Assembly (NCBI RefSeq): GCF_024323335.1
Contig: NC_066580.1
Coordinates: forward strand, 438,459,851 to 438,523,850
Reading direction: 5' to 3'
Length of the DNA: 64,000 bases
Source of the DNA: Lathyrus oleraceus
Lineage: Eukaryota > Streptophyta > Magnoliopsida > Fabales > Fabaceae
Numbering within the stretch: position 1 is the stretch's first letter; each line of letters starts with the position of its first letter. The notes under the pieces were generated by a model, which saw only the letters and a list, made by a program, of their open reading frames with translations, searched no databases and was not told the origin of the DNA. Made by a program: the position numbers and the translations under genes. This document shows positions 1 to 8,604 of the stretch, one piece after another.

Positions 1-1
1 C

Positions 2-1003
2 TTCAAAGATGCCCAAGACATCGTCAAACAATGCGACAGATGTCAAAGAACAGGGAATATTTCTAAGAGAAATCAAATGCCGCAAAACACTATACTGGAA
101 GTTGAATTGTTTGATGTCTGGGGAATAAACTTCATGGGGCCGTTTCCACCATCATTTGGGAAGAATTACATCTTGATAGCAGTAGACTACGTATCAAAGT
201 GGGTGGAAGCGGTGGAATTGCCCACCAATGACTCTAAAGTGGTTGTAACCTTTCTGAAGAATAATATCTTTTCGAGATTTGGGGTGCTGAGAGCACTTAT
301 CAGCGATGAAGGTACTCACTTTTTGAACAAACTGTTGGAGAATTTGCTGAAGAAATATAATGTTAAACACAAGATCGCCACTCCGTATCACCCTCAAATG
401 AGTGGCCAGGTCGAAGTGTCCAACAGGCAGATAAAGCAAATACTGGAAAAAATTGTATGTGCATCTAGGAAAGACTGGGCAGTAAAGTTATAAGATGCAC
501 TATGGGCGTATAGAACGGCATTTAAAACGCCCATAGGTATGTCTCCTTATCAATTCGTTTATGATAAAGCTTATCACTTGCCACTAGAGTTGGAGCACAA
601 AGCGTTTTGGGCGTCCAAACTCTTAAATTATGATGTGGCCAAAACGGGTGAATCCCGAATCCTTCAGCTCCACGAGTTAGAGGAGTTTCAAAATCAATCA
701 TATGAGAATGCCAAACTCTACAAGGAGAAGACAAAAAAATGGCGCGATCAGAAGCTATAGAGAAAGGAGTTTATCGAGGGACAACTGGTGCTCTTGTTTA
801 ACTCCAGATTAAAGATCTTTCTAAGAAAGTTGAAATCCAGGTGGTCGGGTCCGTTTTTGGTTCACAGAGTGTTTCCCCGTGGAGAAATATAACTTAAAAA
901 TCCAAGTAATGGGGATACATATAAGGTAAACATAAAAAGGTTGAAACACTACTACAAGGGGCAGGAAAGTGGTATGATCGATAATGTTCGTCTTAGAGGA
1001 TAA
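2..1003 (+). pseudogene. Athila-type integrase, 3' two thirds, with three premature stops
   Basis: One frame can be read from position 2. It starts inside the zinc-binding domain (CDRCQRTGN, the last Cys pair of the HHCC finger). The catalytic core follows: Asp in [10 protein letters not shown], Asp in ISDEGTHF and Glu in SGQVEVSNR, the expected DDE order and spacing. Next come [19 protein letters not shown] and the ELEHKAFWA segment, typical of Athila integrases, and a basic C-terminal region with RWSGPF. Stops at 491 (TAA), 758 (TAG) and 890 (TAA) break an otherwise open frame that ends at 1001. The enzyme would insert element cDNA into chromosomes, but this copy is dead. The N-terminus lies outside the window. 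Confidence 0.9.
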
Positions 1004-1234
1004 GAGAGACGATCGTCGAGTCATGCGACGTTAAACACAGCGCTTCGTGGGAGGCAACCCACGCGGTTTTATTCTAATTATTTCAGTATTTGGTATGTTT
1101 CCAATTGTTATTTGTAGGTTCGCAAGTAAATCGCACAGTGCAGAAGAAAAGGTTTGAGCCAAACTCATAGAAGACAATTGGCAAACAGCGCAAGGGAAAA
1201 CAGAGAAAAAAGTCAAGTTTTTTGGAAAAACAGG

Positions 1235-1435
1235 GCCCTGACATGGGTGCCCGTGTCACCTGACACGACTCGTGTCAGGCAAGGTACCGAGGAAGCTGAT
1301 TTTTCCAGTAGGCTGACACGGCCGCCCGTGTCAGCTGACATGGCCCGTTTCAGCTCTACTAGAGGTGTAGGCAAAAACCAGTGGTCTGACACAGCTGCCC
1401 GTGTCACGGGACACGGCCCGTGTCAAGCTGAACGG
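1235..1435. repeat. Palindromic GACACGG/CCGTGTC block in post-pol spacer
   Basis: About eight copies of TGACACG or CCGTGTCA, in both orientations, form short perfect palindromes such as TGACACgactcGTGTCA near 1259-1275. The block is GC-rich in AT-rich surroundings. A diverged block of the same kind lies in this element's 3' LTR at 41500-41665. The 94-codon open frame across the block is a by-product of base composition. Confidence 0.75.
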
Positions 1436-1773
1436 TAATATTTTTCAAATTTTGGATTTTTTGGATTATGTGGACCCCACCCGGATTTTCCACCACTTAA
1501 ACTCATTTTACCCTCAATTAATCCATTAAATCTGATTTTCTCACCTTCTCTCTCCCATTTTCACCAAACCTCTCTCCTTCCTCCATTGTTTTTCAAAGTT
1601 CTCCATAACCTCACCAACAAAAAGCTCACAACTTTGCCGCATTACTCCATCCAAATCGCCGACACCCTTCACAAAAGTTGCTCTACTTTCCATCCTCTAC
1701 AAGGCCATGGTAATCTTTTTTCCTTTTTCCATACTTTATTTTTGAGTCATAAGATTTTGTTGCAAGAATCAAT

Positions 1774-1872
1774 CATGCCGCTGAAGCGAATTTCTAAAGG
1801 GAATCAAACTGAAGCGGGATCATCGAGGCCTCGGAAACGGACCATCCATCATCTGAATTCACACGATATAAT
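1774..1872 (+). pseudogene. Start of Athila post-pol ORF, interrupted by Ogre-A
   Basis: The ATG at 1774 opens a short basic N-terminal segment (MPLKRISKGNQTEAGSS) that stays open to the Ogre-A boundary. Past the insertion and one copy of the 5-bp target duplication the same frame continues at 38652, reaching a single TGA at 38674 before the well-conserved part of the protein. The position after pol is that of the envelope-like ORF of Athila elements. The role of this protein family is not established. Confidence 0.7.
1868..1872. repeat. Target site duplication of Ogre-A, left copy (ATAAT)
   Basis: ATAAT directly precedes the TGTCATACC start of the first LTR. The same five bases directly follow the second LTR at 38647-38651. 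Five bases is the usual duplication for Ty3/gypsy insertions. Confidence 0.93.
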
Positions 1873-2749
1873 TGTCATACCCCGATTTTGACCCTGAAAT
1901 TTTTCCATTTTTTTCTTTTATTTTTTGCATTTTTGCATACATTCATCAACATAAAATGGATTTTAATATCTTGACTCTTTTTTTTATTTTTAATTTGATT
2001 TTAATTTCAAATTAAGTTTAATTCCAATTGTCAATTTAATCTTAATTATTTATTTTTACTAATGATTAAAACTCTAATCGATTTTTATTTCCAAATGAAT
2101 GTTAGAGTTGATATCCAAGTAATTTTAAATGAATTATAAATTAATTTGATTTTAATTTGGTTTTGACTGATTTGTTATTATCATTTAAATTGATATTTAA
2201 GTTAGTTTTGGATTATTCATAAAAAATCCACATCCATTTTTATAATCAAAATCCAAAATCCAAAATCCATTTTCCATCCATGGTGCATTTCAAATCAAAT
2301 AATACATACATACATTTCATAACATTTAGGTCCCAAACATATCCAATTTCATTTTCATACATACAGTACATTTGCAACACCATAATTTATTATTCAGTTG
2401 CTATTCAAGTCATATGCACTACAGTTCATATTCAAATTCATTCCAAATGTCAATTAGTGCAAATCATAGCCACATGAATTTCATCCAAAAGTACTTTATT
2501 CCATTCAAATGATCAATTACATTATTACAATCCATCACACATGTTGATTCCGCACCTCTCCGAAAACCTTTCACTCGTGTTTCTATCCTGTTCAATCCTA
2601 AAAAAGTTGCTGATATTAATATTGAATCCATTTTCACTTTTGGTTCTTCAAGATTTGGAGGTTCTTGTTAACAATGATGAACCATGCTACCACCTGCACT
2701 TCAAATTTTTTGAATATTTGATATGAAGGCACAAGATTCACGTGTACAA

Positions 2750-2923
2750 CAATGGGGAGTGATTGCCAAAAATAAAGATGAATATGTTAAATTGGCCATG
2801 AAGAAGTTAGCCTTTGACATTCCAGCATTACAAAATTTGAGATTGAGTTTACAAAAGCTCATGTCCAAGTATCTCATTTTTGATGAAGCAAGCGTTAACC
2901 TTGGCCTAGAGTCAGTGTATGAA
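2750..2923 (+). pseudogene. Captured fragment of an O-GlcNAc transferase gene (SPINDLY/SECRET AGENT family)
   Basis: The frame reads WGVIAKNKDEYVKLAMKK, then DIPALQNLRLSLQKLMSK and LGLESVY. This matches the C-terminal catalytic region of plant O-GlcNAc or O-fucose transferases, where AKNEDEYVKLA, ALxNLRxSLRxLMSK and LGLEsxY are conserved. The intact enzymes are around 900 residues and modify nuclear and cytosolic proteins, including DELLA regulators. Only about 58 residues remain, several invariant positions are changed, and the frame runs into unrelated sequence on both sides. It is the first of a row of host fragments in the LTR, all in the same orientation. Not functional. The family match is by eye. 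Confidence 0.7.
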
Positions 2924-3121
2924 GCACAAGGAACCAAGAAGAAATAATCCATGGAGCCTCGAGGCAGTTTGGTTTCATTGAGGATGATCGTCGGATTCGG
3001 CGGACAGCTCAGAATTTTTCTTCAACAAAGTCCTGCAGAAACAAAAGTCCAAGCCCACATAACCTGCGAAGATCAAGCCAAATCACGATAGTCAATACCC
3101 CAAAGCCAAAGGAAAAATCAA

Positions 3122-3337
3122 AAGGAGAATTCAGACAACATTCAAGATCTATCAGAATCTGTGAGGATGGCGCTCATCATAATAGCCGCAGTTATGCTAG
3201 TTTTGCAATTCTTGGATTTTCTGCTCTCAGTTTTTGAAATGCAGGTCCATGTGTATATCATGGTAATTGCAAGACGGTTTCTTGTTACTGGCACGCTTAT
3301 GCTATGTGGCTTGTTCCTCATTCTCCACAATGCAACC
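3122..3337 (+). pseudogene. Captured fragment of a plant multi-pass membrane protein gene
   Basis: The frame reads KENSDNIQDLSESVRMALII, followed by two hydrophobic stretches (AAVMLVLQFLDFLLSVF and a second around VTGTLMLCGLFLILHNAT). I recognise this as a plant membrane protein family of unknown role (Arabidopsis At2g12400-like), in which a residue pair IQ-DLLDSVR is followed by transmembrane segments ending LHNvTADTC. The similarity stops at HNAT, where the frame passes directly into the SRP72 fragment. That abrupt switch within an open frame is what a template-switch or fused cDNA would leave. About 72 residues remain, with several substitutions in the membrane segments. Confidence 0.6.
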
Positions 3338-3358
3338 TGCAAAACACAACATCCACAA

Positions 3359-3747
3359 TTTTTAGAACACATCCAAGCTTCCGCTTTCACCAATGCTGTC
3401 AAACTCACAGGTCAGATTCTTGTAATTGCACCTGGTGACGAAGACGCCCTCCGATGCAAGGTCGTCACGCTGATCAGTTCTTGTATCGTCTTGGAAAAAT
3501 GGATGCTTGCTTAGATATCTACCAGAAGCTTCAAAAGTCCAAGATTGATATGTTGGAAATAAATTCTGTTGCTGCCTTGGTTATGGCAGAACTGGACAAG
3601 AGAGCCTGATGGAAGATAACTGGCCTGATGAAGATGTAGAAAATGAGTTGTCTCCTATTGCTGTACATTTGGGCTATGTCCAACAGCTTCTTGGACGTAA
3701 ACAAGATGCAATTGAAGCTTATGTGGACATGACTAAACGAGATACGG
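3359..3747 (+). pseudogene. SRP72: Captured fragment of the SRP72 gene (signal recognition particle subunit)
   Basis: Three blocks in three frames match plant SRP72. They are HIQASAFTNAVKL to PGDEDALRCKVV (to about 3466), LYRLGKMDACLDIYQKLQKS to AALVMAELDKRA (about 3481-3608), and DEDVENELSPIAVHLGYVQQ to KQDAIEAYVDMTKRD (about 3624-3747). SRP72 is a TPR-repeat protein of about 650 residues that binds SRP RNA with SRP68. The first block is near the N-terminus, and the stretch between blocks one and two is missing, so the copy is internally deleted as well as frameshifted. The blocks join without recognisable introns, which suggests an mRNA origin. Confidence 0.75.
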
Positions 3748-3779
3748 CCGCTGAAATGGCATTGAGGCTTGTTAGGCCT

Positions 3780-4733
3780 GCAAGAAAAAACCAAAACAAA
3801 AAAACCAAAACAGCAGCATCAAAATATGAAGATGATATTCTCAAGTTTTGTGAAGAAAGTGGATTACCTGCTGCCCAAGATGATACCCAAATTCAGCATT
3901 CCAATGAGACTGCCCTGGGGTGTTTGGCCGAGAGTTTAACTTGTGAAGACCTGAATGATGAGATTGTAAATGTTAAAACGTATGAAGTTTTCTCTACATG
4001 AACTTCCTTGTAGTAGATCTAATTCAGAACATGTTTTGGGTTCATCTGGAATTCCGAAAGTAGTAATTTCCAACCCGCCTTGTGCTGCTACAGACTGTGA
4101 TAGTGACCCAATTGCATTTCGGACAGTTGAATCATCTAAACATGGCGTGGTATCTAGTTGCTGTCTATTGAAGCATAACTTGGTACAGAATAAATATGCT
4201 TTGAATAATGATGTAGATGTTACAAACTGTAAATCTGAAACTGCAAATGGGAACATCACAAAAGAAATGTCTGCAAATAAGGTAGTTGCTTCTCCTATAT
4301 CCCAGGAGAGCTCGGCAAACAGGCTAGCTGTAACGAGTTCATCAATCACTGTTGCGAAGAAGTCTTCCTATCCTTTGAAAACTGAGAAAATGGCAGAAGG
4401 GTTTCAATCTTCTAATATGATCATCTCAAATTTAGTGTCAAAGCTAGACAAAGAGGATCCCCGATCCATACTGCAGTTTCACATTGTGCAGTTGCTTACA
4501 ATGTCAGATTGGTCTATTGGGAAGCATCAACGGCGTTGTAGGCGGTGGATGGAGTCAGTCTACAAGACACCAAAGAAAAAACTATTAGGGAATTTACCAA
4601 AGTTTGGAGATTATGTGGCCATCTTTTGTCTGTTGAAAAATGCAAGGTACCATATGAAGGCCGTAAGGAATGGGTGGGTATTAGTGATTTCTGGTCTGAT
4701 CTATTGAGTACTCTAACAAATGAGAAGGAAGTC
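3780..4733 (+). pseudogene. Captured fragment of a probable plant PHD-finger-type nuclear protein gene
   Basis: Two frames join near 3980 by a frameshift. The first has KNQNKKTK, a Lys-rich tract, then DDILKFCEESGLPAAQDDTQ. The second has ELPCSRSNSEHVLGSSGIPK, a Ser/Asn-rich stretch, and a conserved-looking end, [20 protein letters not shown] followed by [13 protein letters not shown] and [15 protein letters not shown] associate the last part with a plant nuclear family annotated as RING/FYVE/PHD-type, but no zinc finger is in the fragment and the assignment is tentative. A run of six A near 4577-4582 (five in the other LTR) shifts the frame just before TIREFTK. The sequence runs into eEF2 in frame at 4734. 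Confidence 0.5.
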
Positions 4734-5066
4734 GATGCACACCCTATTCGTGCTATGAAGTTTTCTGTCTCACCTGTTGTGCGTGTTGCTGTTCAGTGCA
4801 AGGTTGCTTCAGATCTTCCTAAGCTTGTTGAAGGTCTCAAGCGTCTTGCTAAGCCTAATCCTATGGTTGTTTGTACCATTGAGGAGTCTGGAGAACACAT
4901 TGTTGCTGGTGCAGGAGAGCTTCATCTAGAAATCTGTTTGAAGGACTTGCAGGATGATTTCATGGGTGGGGCTGAAATTGTCAAATCCGACCCTGTTGTG
5001 TCATTCAGAGAGACTGTTCTTGAGAGGTCATGCCGCACAGTGATGAGCAAATCTCCCAAGTTCACC
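4734..5066 (+). pseudogene. Captured fragment of the translation elongation factor eEF2 gene
   Basis: The frame reads [20 protein letters not shown], then [48 protein letters not shown] and [19 protein letters not shown]. This is nearly identical to eukaryotic eEF2 across domain III and the start of domain IV, roughly residues 480-590 of an 843-residue GTPase that moves the ribosome along mRNA. High conservation makes the match certain. The GTP-binding domain and the diphthamide loop are absent, so the fragment cannot act. It is joined in frame to the preceding PHD-type fragment, giving one 180-codon frame from 4545 to 5087, and ends at a stop after 14 codons of unrelated sequence. Confidence 0.95.
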
Positions 5067-5229
5067 ATTTTCTCTTGCAAGCATTAAATCGCACATGAGT
5101 ATTCCGGTTTTCACTGCAGTAAAGAACAGGTAAATCAGCAGGGCGTTAGGATTCAAAAATAAAATATCCCAAATTTGGGATTGGGACAAAAGCGATCAGA
5201 AAGAGCTGAGTACAAATTACCGATTCGAG

Positions 5230-5530
5230 ATCCATCATCAGATAGGAAAGTCACCTCTGAGCATCCAAAAGCATCTCTGAAAACTTTCTCCATGAGACCA
5301 TTGGGCATCAAACCAAAACCCTAAAGCTGTGAATATAAAAGGAAGCGAGTGAGAACAGAGAAAGGGGATCGGAGGCGGAAAGGAGAAAAACGGCGAAAGT
5401 TTAAAAAACCCTAAAACCGGCCAAGCAAAAAAACGAACCTCTTTGGAAGCGAAGCTTTGATCTTGTTGACTGCAGGAGGAACCTAGCGGAGAGAAGAGGG
5501 TTAAGCTCACCGTCGCTGCCAAAGGTGAGC
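5230..5530 (+). promoter_or_regulatory. Promoter-like patch with TATA motif and two telo-boxes
   Basis: This patch is richer in G and C than its flanks. It holds TATAAAA at 5334-5340 and two AAACCCTAA telo-boxes at 5316-5324 and 5406-5414. In plants, telo-boxes are typical of promoters and 5' leaders of translation-related genes. A 49-base segment at 5476-5524 is bordered by splice-like sequences (GACTGCAG before, GTGAGC after). It could be the LTR's own promoter, or the 5' end of another captured gene. I cannot name a source gene. Confidence 0.45.
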
Positions 5531-6024
5531 CGTCCTATTCGTTTCTCTACCGGAAATTTTTTGTGTGTTTCGTTTGAGAGAGGGAGACGAGAGAATAACG
5601 ATGGGTGAGTGAGATAGATAGAGACGCGAGGTTGAGGATGGAGGGATTTTGCGAAGTGAGATAGGGAGAGTACAGAGAACGAAGGTGAGGATGGAGGACG
5701 ATTGACTTCACTTTTCTTTTTTTAATTTTTATTTGCTCTTTTTTTTTTTAAGCAGACTTTTTAAAATCCCACTAAGTGAACGTTACCATGCATTTTGGTC
5801 ATTAAATCTGGTTTATTAGTATTAACTGTAATTAATTATTGTTTAGCATTCCCAATTCCTAATCTCTAAAACCCAACAGCCAGGCGGCTAGGGTCATCTT
5901 TTGGGATTTCTTTTTTTTTAATCATCCATTATTAGACTATCCTTTTCTTATTTTTATTTTAATTCATACTTTTAATTTACCTTAGTTTATATATTTAAGT
6001 TAGCAGTAGATTATCAATTAGTTG

Positions 6025-6100
6025 TTAAGTAGCCTAGTGGAGAGGGGGTAGTTCCATAGTCTTAGGTGGAGTGAGTTCGATACTCATACGTAGTATTTTT
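6025..6100 (+). repeat. tRNA-like pol III box pair, possible SINE remnant in the LTR
   Basis: TAGCCTAGTGG (6030-6040) fits a pol III A box and GAGTTCGATACTC (6073-6085) fits a B box, about 33 bases apart, followed by a T-rich stretch. This is the arrangement of a tRNA-derived SINE head. No target duplications or full tRNA fold were found. The same sequence is in the other LTR at 36316-36391. Confidence 0.35.
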
Positions 6101-6454
6101 TAGTTATTTCATTTTCTTTTAGATTTTTATTTTTTTTATTATTATTTTATTGTCTTTTAGTATTTTGTTTCTTATAATATTATCTTTTATGTCCATGCTT
6201 CTTTATTAATTTCATCATATATTCGACACCATTTTAAAACTAAAAAATCATAATTTTCTCGATTTAATATCGAGCCCCTTTTTCACACCCTTGTAAGTCG
6301 ATTGCTTTTTAAGCATCGCCATCAACCTCACATGGCTTACTCTTGGGCCTTCTTACAATGAGCTCTTGAGCAATACCAACATAATTTTTCAATAAATTCA
6401 AATCTTTGTACATTAATCATTAGTAACTCCAAACTATTTTCATAAGTAAAATGT

Positions 6455-7492
6455 GAAGAAAAAGGTTACCTGGATGGAATGTCCAGTCGTAATCTCGAAT
6501 ATTAGGCTCAAGCTGTAAGAGCTTGCAAGCCATAAATATTCGTCTTCTCTTTAACACTCTAATATTCAAAATCATTTTCTAAATAAAAGTTGGAAGAAAA
6601 AGGTTACCTGGATGGAATGTCCAGTCGTAATCCCGAATATTAGGCTCAAGCTGTAAGAGCTTGCAAGCCGTTAATATTCGTCTTCTCTTTAATATTCAAA
6701 TCATTTTCTAAATAAAATGTGAAGAAAAAGATTACCTGGATGGAATGTCCAGTCGTAATCCCGAATATTAGGCTCAAGCTGTAAGAGCTTGCAAGCCGTT
6801 AATATTCGTCTTCTCTCTAATATTCAAATCGTTTTTCTAAATAAAACGTGAAGAAAAAGATTACCTGGATGGAATGTCCAGTCGTAATCCCGAATATTAG
6901 GCTCAAGCTGTAAGAGCTTGTAAGCCGTTAATATTCGTCTTCTCTTTAATATTCAAAATCATTTTCTAAATAAGACGTGAAGAAAAAGGTTACCTGGATG
7001 GAATGTCCAGTCGTAATCCCGAATATTAGGCTCAAGCTGTAAGAGCTTGCACGCCATAAATATTCGTCTTCTCTTTAATACTCCAATATTCAAAATCATT
7101 TTCTAAATAAAAGTTGGAAGAAAAAGATTACCTGGATGTAATATCCAGTCGTAATCCCGAATATTAGGCTCAAGCTGTAAGGGCTTGTAAGCCATAAATA
7201 TTTGTCTTCTCTCTAAAACACCTGCAAATATCTCAAACCATCTTCTCAATAAAGTTGGAAGAAAAAGATTACCTGGAGGGAATATCCAGTTGTAATCCCG
7301 AATATTAGGCTCAAGCTGTAAGAGCTTGCAAGCCATAAATATTCGTCTTCCCTCCAAAACATTCATAAATATTCGAATCATTTTCTTAACAAATATTGGA
7401 AAGAAACAGACTGCCTGGATGGAATGTCCAGACGTAGTCCCGAGTACTAGACCCAAGCTGTAAGAGCTTGTAGGTCACAAGTACTCGTCTTT
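6455..7492 (+). repeat. Eight tandem hairpin-forming repeats inside the Ogre-A LTR
   Basis: Units start at about 6466, 6604, 6732, 6861, 6990, 7128, 7269 and 7412, giving periods of 128-142 bases. Each unit can fold into two hairpins. The first pairs GATTAC with GTAATC and GGA with TCC around an ATGGAATG-type loop. The second is a long stem with CGAATATT paired to AATATTCG enclosing AAGCT paired to AGCTT. In the last unit both arms differ from the others yet still pair (CGAGTACT with AGTACTCG; GACC with GGTC). Open frames across the array are by-products. The array recurs in the other LTR at 36746-37783. Confidence 0.9.
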
Positions 7493-8261
7493 CAAACTTC
7501 AAAATACCTAATTCCTACCTTAAACTCTTTCAATAAAGATGGAAATGGAACATGGTGTATACCGTGCACTCCTGAGGCTAGGATTCGAGATGTATATCTC
7601 GCTCATCCAAGTTCTCGCCATCACTCAAAATAAATCCAACCAATCAAACTCTTTTTCGCCGCCGTGCGACTAATCAAAAAACCTTTTCATAAACGAAAGG
7701 TATCTTGTCTTAAGTGATACAAAACAATGTTTTGGCCACAATTGTTGAGTCGAGATAAATGACGCTTTTCCGAATGTAGATTTATAAATCCGTTCGATGT
7801 GTGGTATGCGTTCACTCCTCATCTGTTTTGGGTAAAACAATGTTTTCGTCGATTAATACAGTATAGCCTTCGCTAAAATCGACCAACAAACAAACATTTT
7901 TCTACCCAGAACTACGTAAGCCTTGATTTCTCTTTTGAGATACGTAGGAGCAGGATTTGTAAATCTTGTCAGGCCCATTAATAAAAAACTTAGGTTTAGT
8001 CCTTCGTTAAAAAATCCAAAAACATTTTCCTCTCTTTTACTCTTTCTTTCCCACCTAATAAACTGAAAAGCCTAACATTTCAAACTAACATTAATGCACA
8101 CAACTGACCTAATGGTTCCCGTTGAGTACAACGGACGTGAGGGGTGCTAATACCTTCCCCTTGCGTAATCGACTCCCGAACCCTGATATTGGTTGCGATG
8201 ACCATATCTTATCCTTTCTTTTGTCTTGGGTTTTATCGATATTTTCCCTTTCCTTTTTAGG

Positions 8262-8267
8262 AATAAA
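8262..8267 (+). terminator. Poly(A) signal of Ogre-A LTR
   Basis: AATAAA lies within GAATAAATAAAG, about 90 bases before the LTR end, in the segment conserved among the Ogres here. The equivalent is ATAAATAA near 18290 in Ogre-B, and AATAAA on the minus strand at 48063-48068 in Ogre-C. Confidence 0.6.
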
Positions 8268-8275
8268 TAAAGTTC

Positions 8276-8289
8276 GGTGGCGACTTTGT
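8276..8289 (+). promoter_or_regulatory. PBS-like sequence inside the LTR, just after the poly(A) signal
   Basis: GGTGGCGACTTTG resembles the first 11 bases of the PBS (TGGCGACTCTG) with one mismatch. The other LTR (38569-38579) matches perfectly. Counterparts stand at the same place in Ogre-B (TGGCGGCTCTG, 18304-18314) and in Ogre-C on the minus strand (TGGCGACTCTATG, 48043-48055). The function is unknown. Confidence 0.65.
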
Positions 8290-8357
8290 TCAGTCCATCA
8301 TTGCGAGCGTGCGATCGCGCTTCGCTTTGAAGTCGTATCCCCATGATTCTCAACAGA

Positions 8358-8375
8358 TGGCGACTCTGCTGGGGA
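8358..8375 (+). other. Ogre-A primer binding site (tRNA-Arg type)
   Basis: TGGCGACTCTGCTGGGGA begins two bases after the LTR end. Its complement, TCCCCAGCAGAGTCGCCA, fits the 3' end of a plant tRNA-Arg (CCCAGCGGAGTCGCCA type, one difference). Ogre elements are known to use tRNA-Arg. Minus-strand cDNA would start here. Confidence 0.88.
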
Positions 8376-8604
8376 GTATTCAAATCCCTAAGTGAGTCAA
8401 GCCTAGTTAGGTCGTTTGTGTGCCTTTGTTTGTTTACCTATGTGGCTTTTCTTTATTGTTTTTACTATCTCTATTGTCATATTGATATGAATCTGCCGTA
8501 TTGGTTTGATTATGGTTTGGTACTTGGATACTCTGATTGCAAACCATGTGGGAAAGACTTTTTACCCGAGTCTCGAGTAAAAACATAAGATAGGACGAGG
8601 TTGA

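Larger units (their letters stand above)
1..1872 (+). mobile_element. Athila-type Ty3/gypsy element, left part (rest at 38652-42611)
   Basis: This holds the end of an integrase gene, a spacer and the start of a post-pol ORF, all on the plus strand. The element begins before the window. It is cut after position 1872 by Ogre-A and resumes at 38652, past the second ATAAT target copy at 38647-38651. The post-pol reading frame is in phase across that junction, which shows the two parts were once one element. The integrase type and the family of the post-pol ORF both indicate the Athila lineage. 1004-1773 has no recognisable coding sequence apart from the palindromic GACACGG block. Confidence 0.85.
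1873..8355 (+). repeat. Ogre-A 5' LTR (6483 bp)
   Basis: It begins TGTCATACCCC and ends GATTCTCAACA, with target site outside and PBS inside. Regions in order: AT-rich U3 (1873-2540); captured host gene fragments (2750-5066); a promoter-like patch (5230-5530); AT-rich DNA with a tRNA-like pol III box pair (about 6030-6085); eight tandem hairpin repeats (6455-7492); and a conserved end (8120-8355) with the Ogre-wide motif GGGGTGCTAATACCTTCCCC, a poly(A) signal and a PBS-like sequence. 2541-2749 has short open frames I do not recognise. 5531-6020, 6100-6450 and 7500-8120 show nothing beyond AT-rich DNA and small hairpins such as CGAGATgtatATCTCG near 7590. Confidence 0.93.

Noticed and set aside
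4545..5087. A functional eEF2-like gene
   Set aside because: Only about 110 residues of domain III/IV are present, no GTPase domain, fused to unrelated sequence, and duplicated in both LTRs.
5316..5414. Interstitial telomere repeat
   Set aside because: Only two isolated AAACCCTAA motifs 90 bases apart, which fits telo-box promoter elements rather than a telomere array.
6025..6100. A true tRNA gene
   Set aside because: The A and B boxes fit, but no acceptor stem or full cloverleaf can be drawn.
7103..7456. Minus-strand 117-codon frame with internal repeats
   Set aside because: It comes from the tandem hairpin repeats, whose unit lengths happen to leave a frame open.
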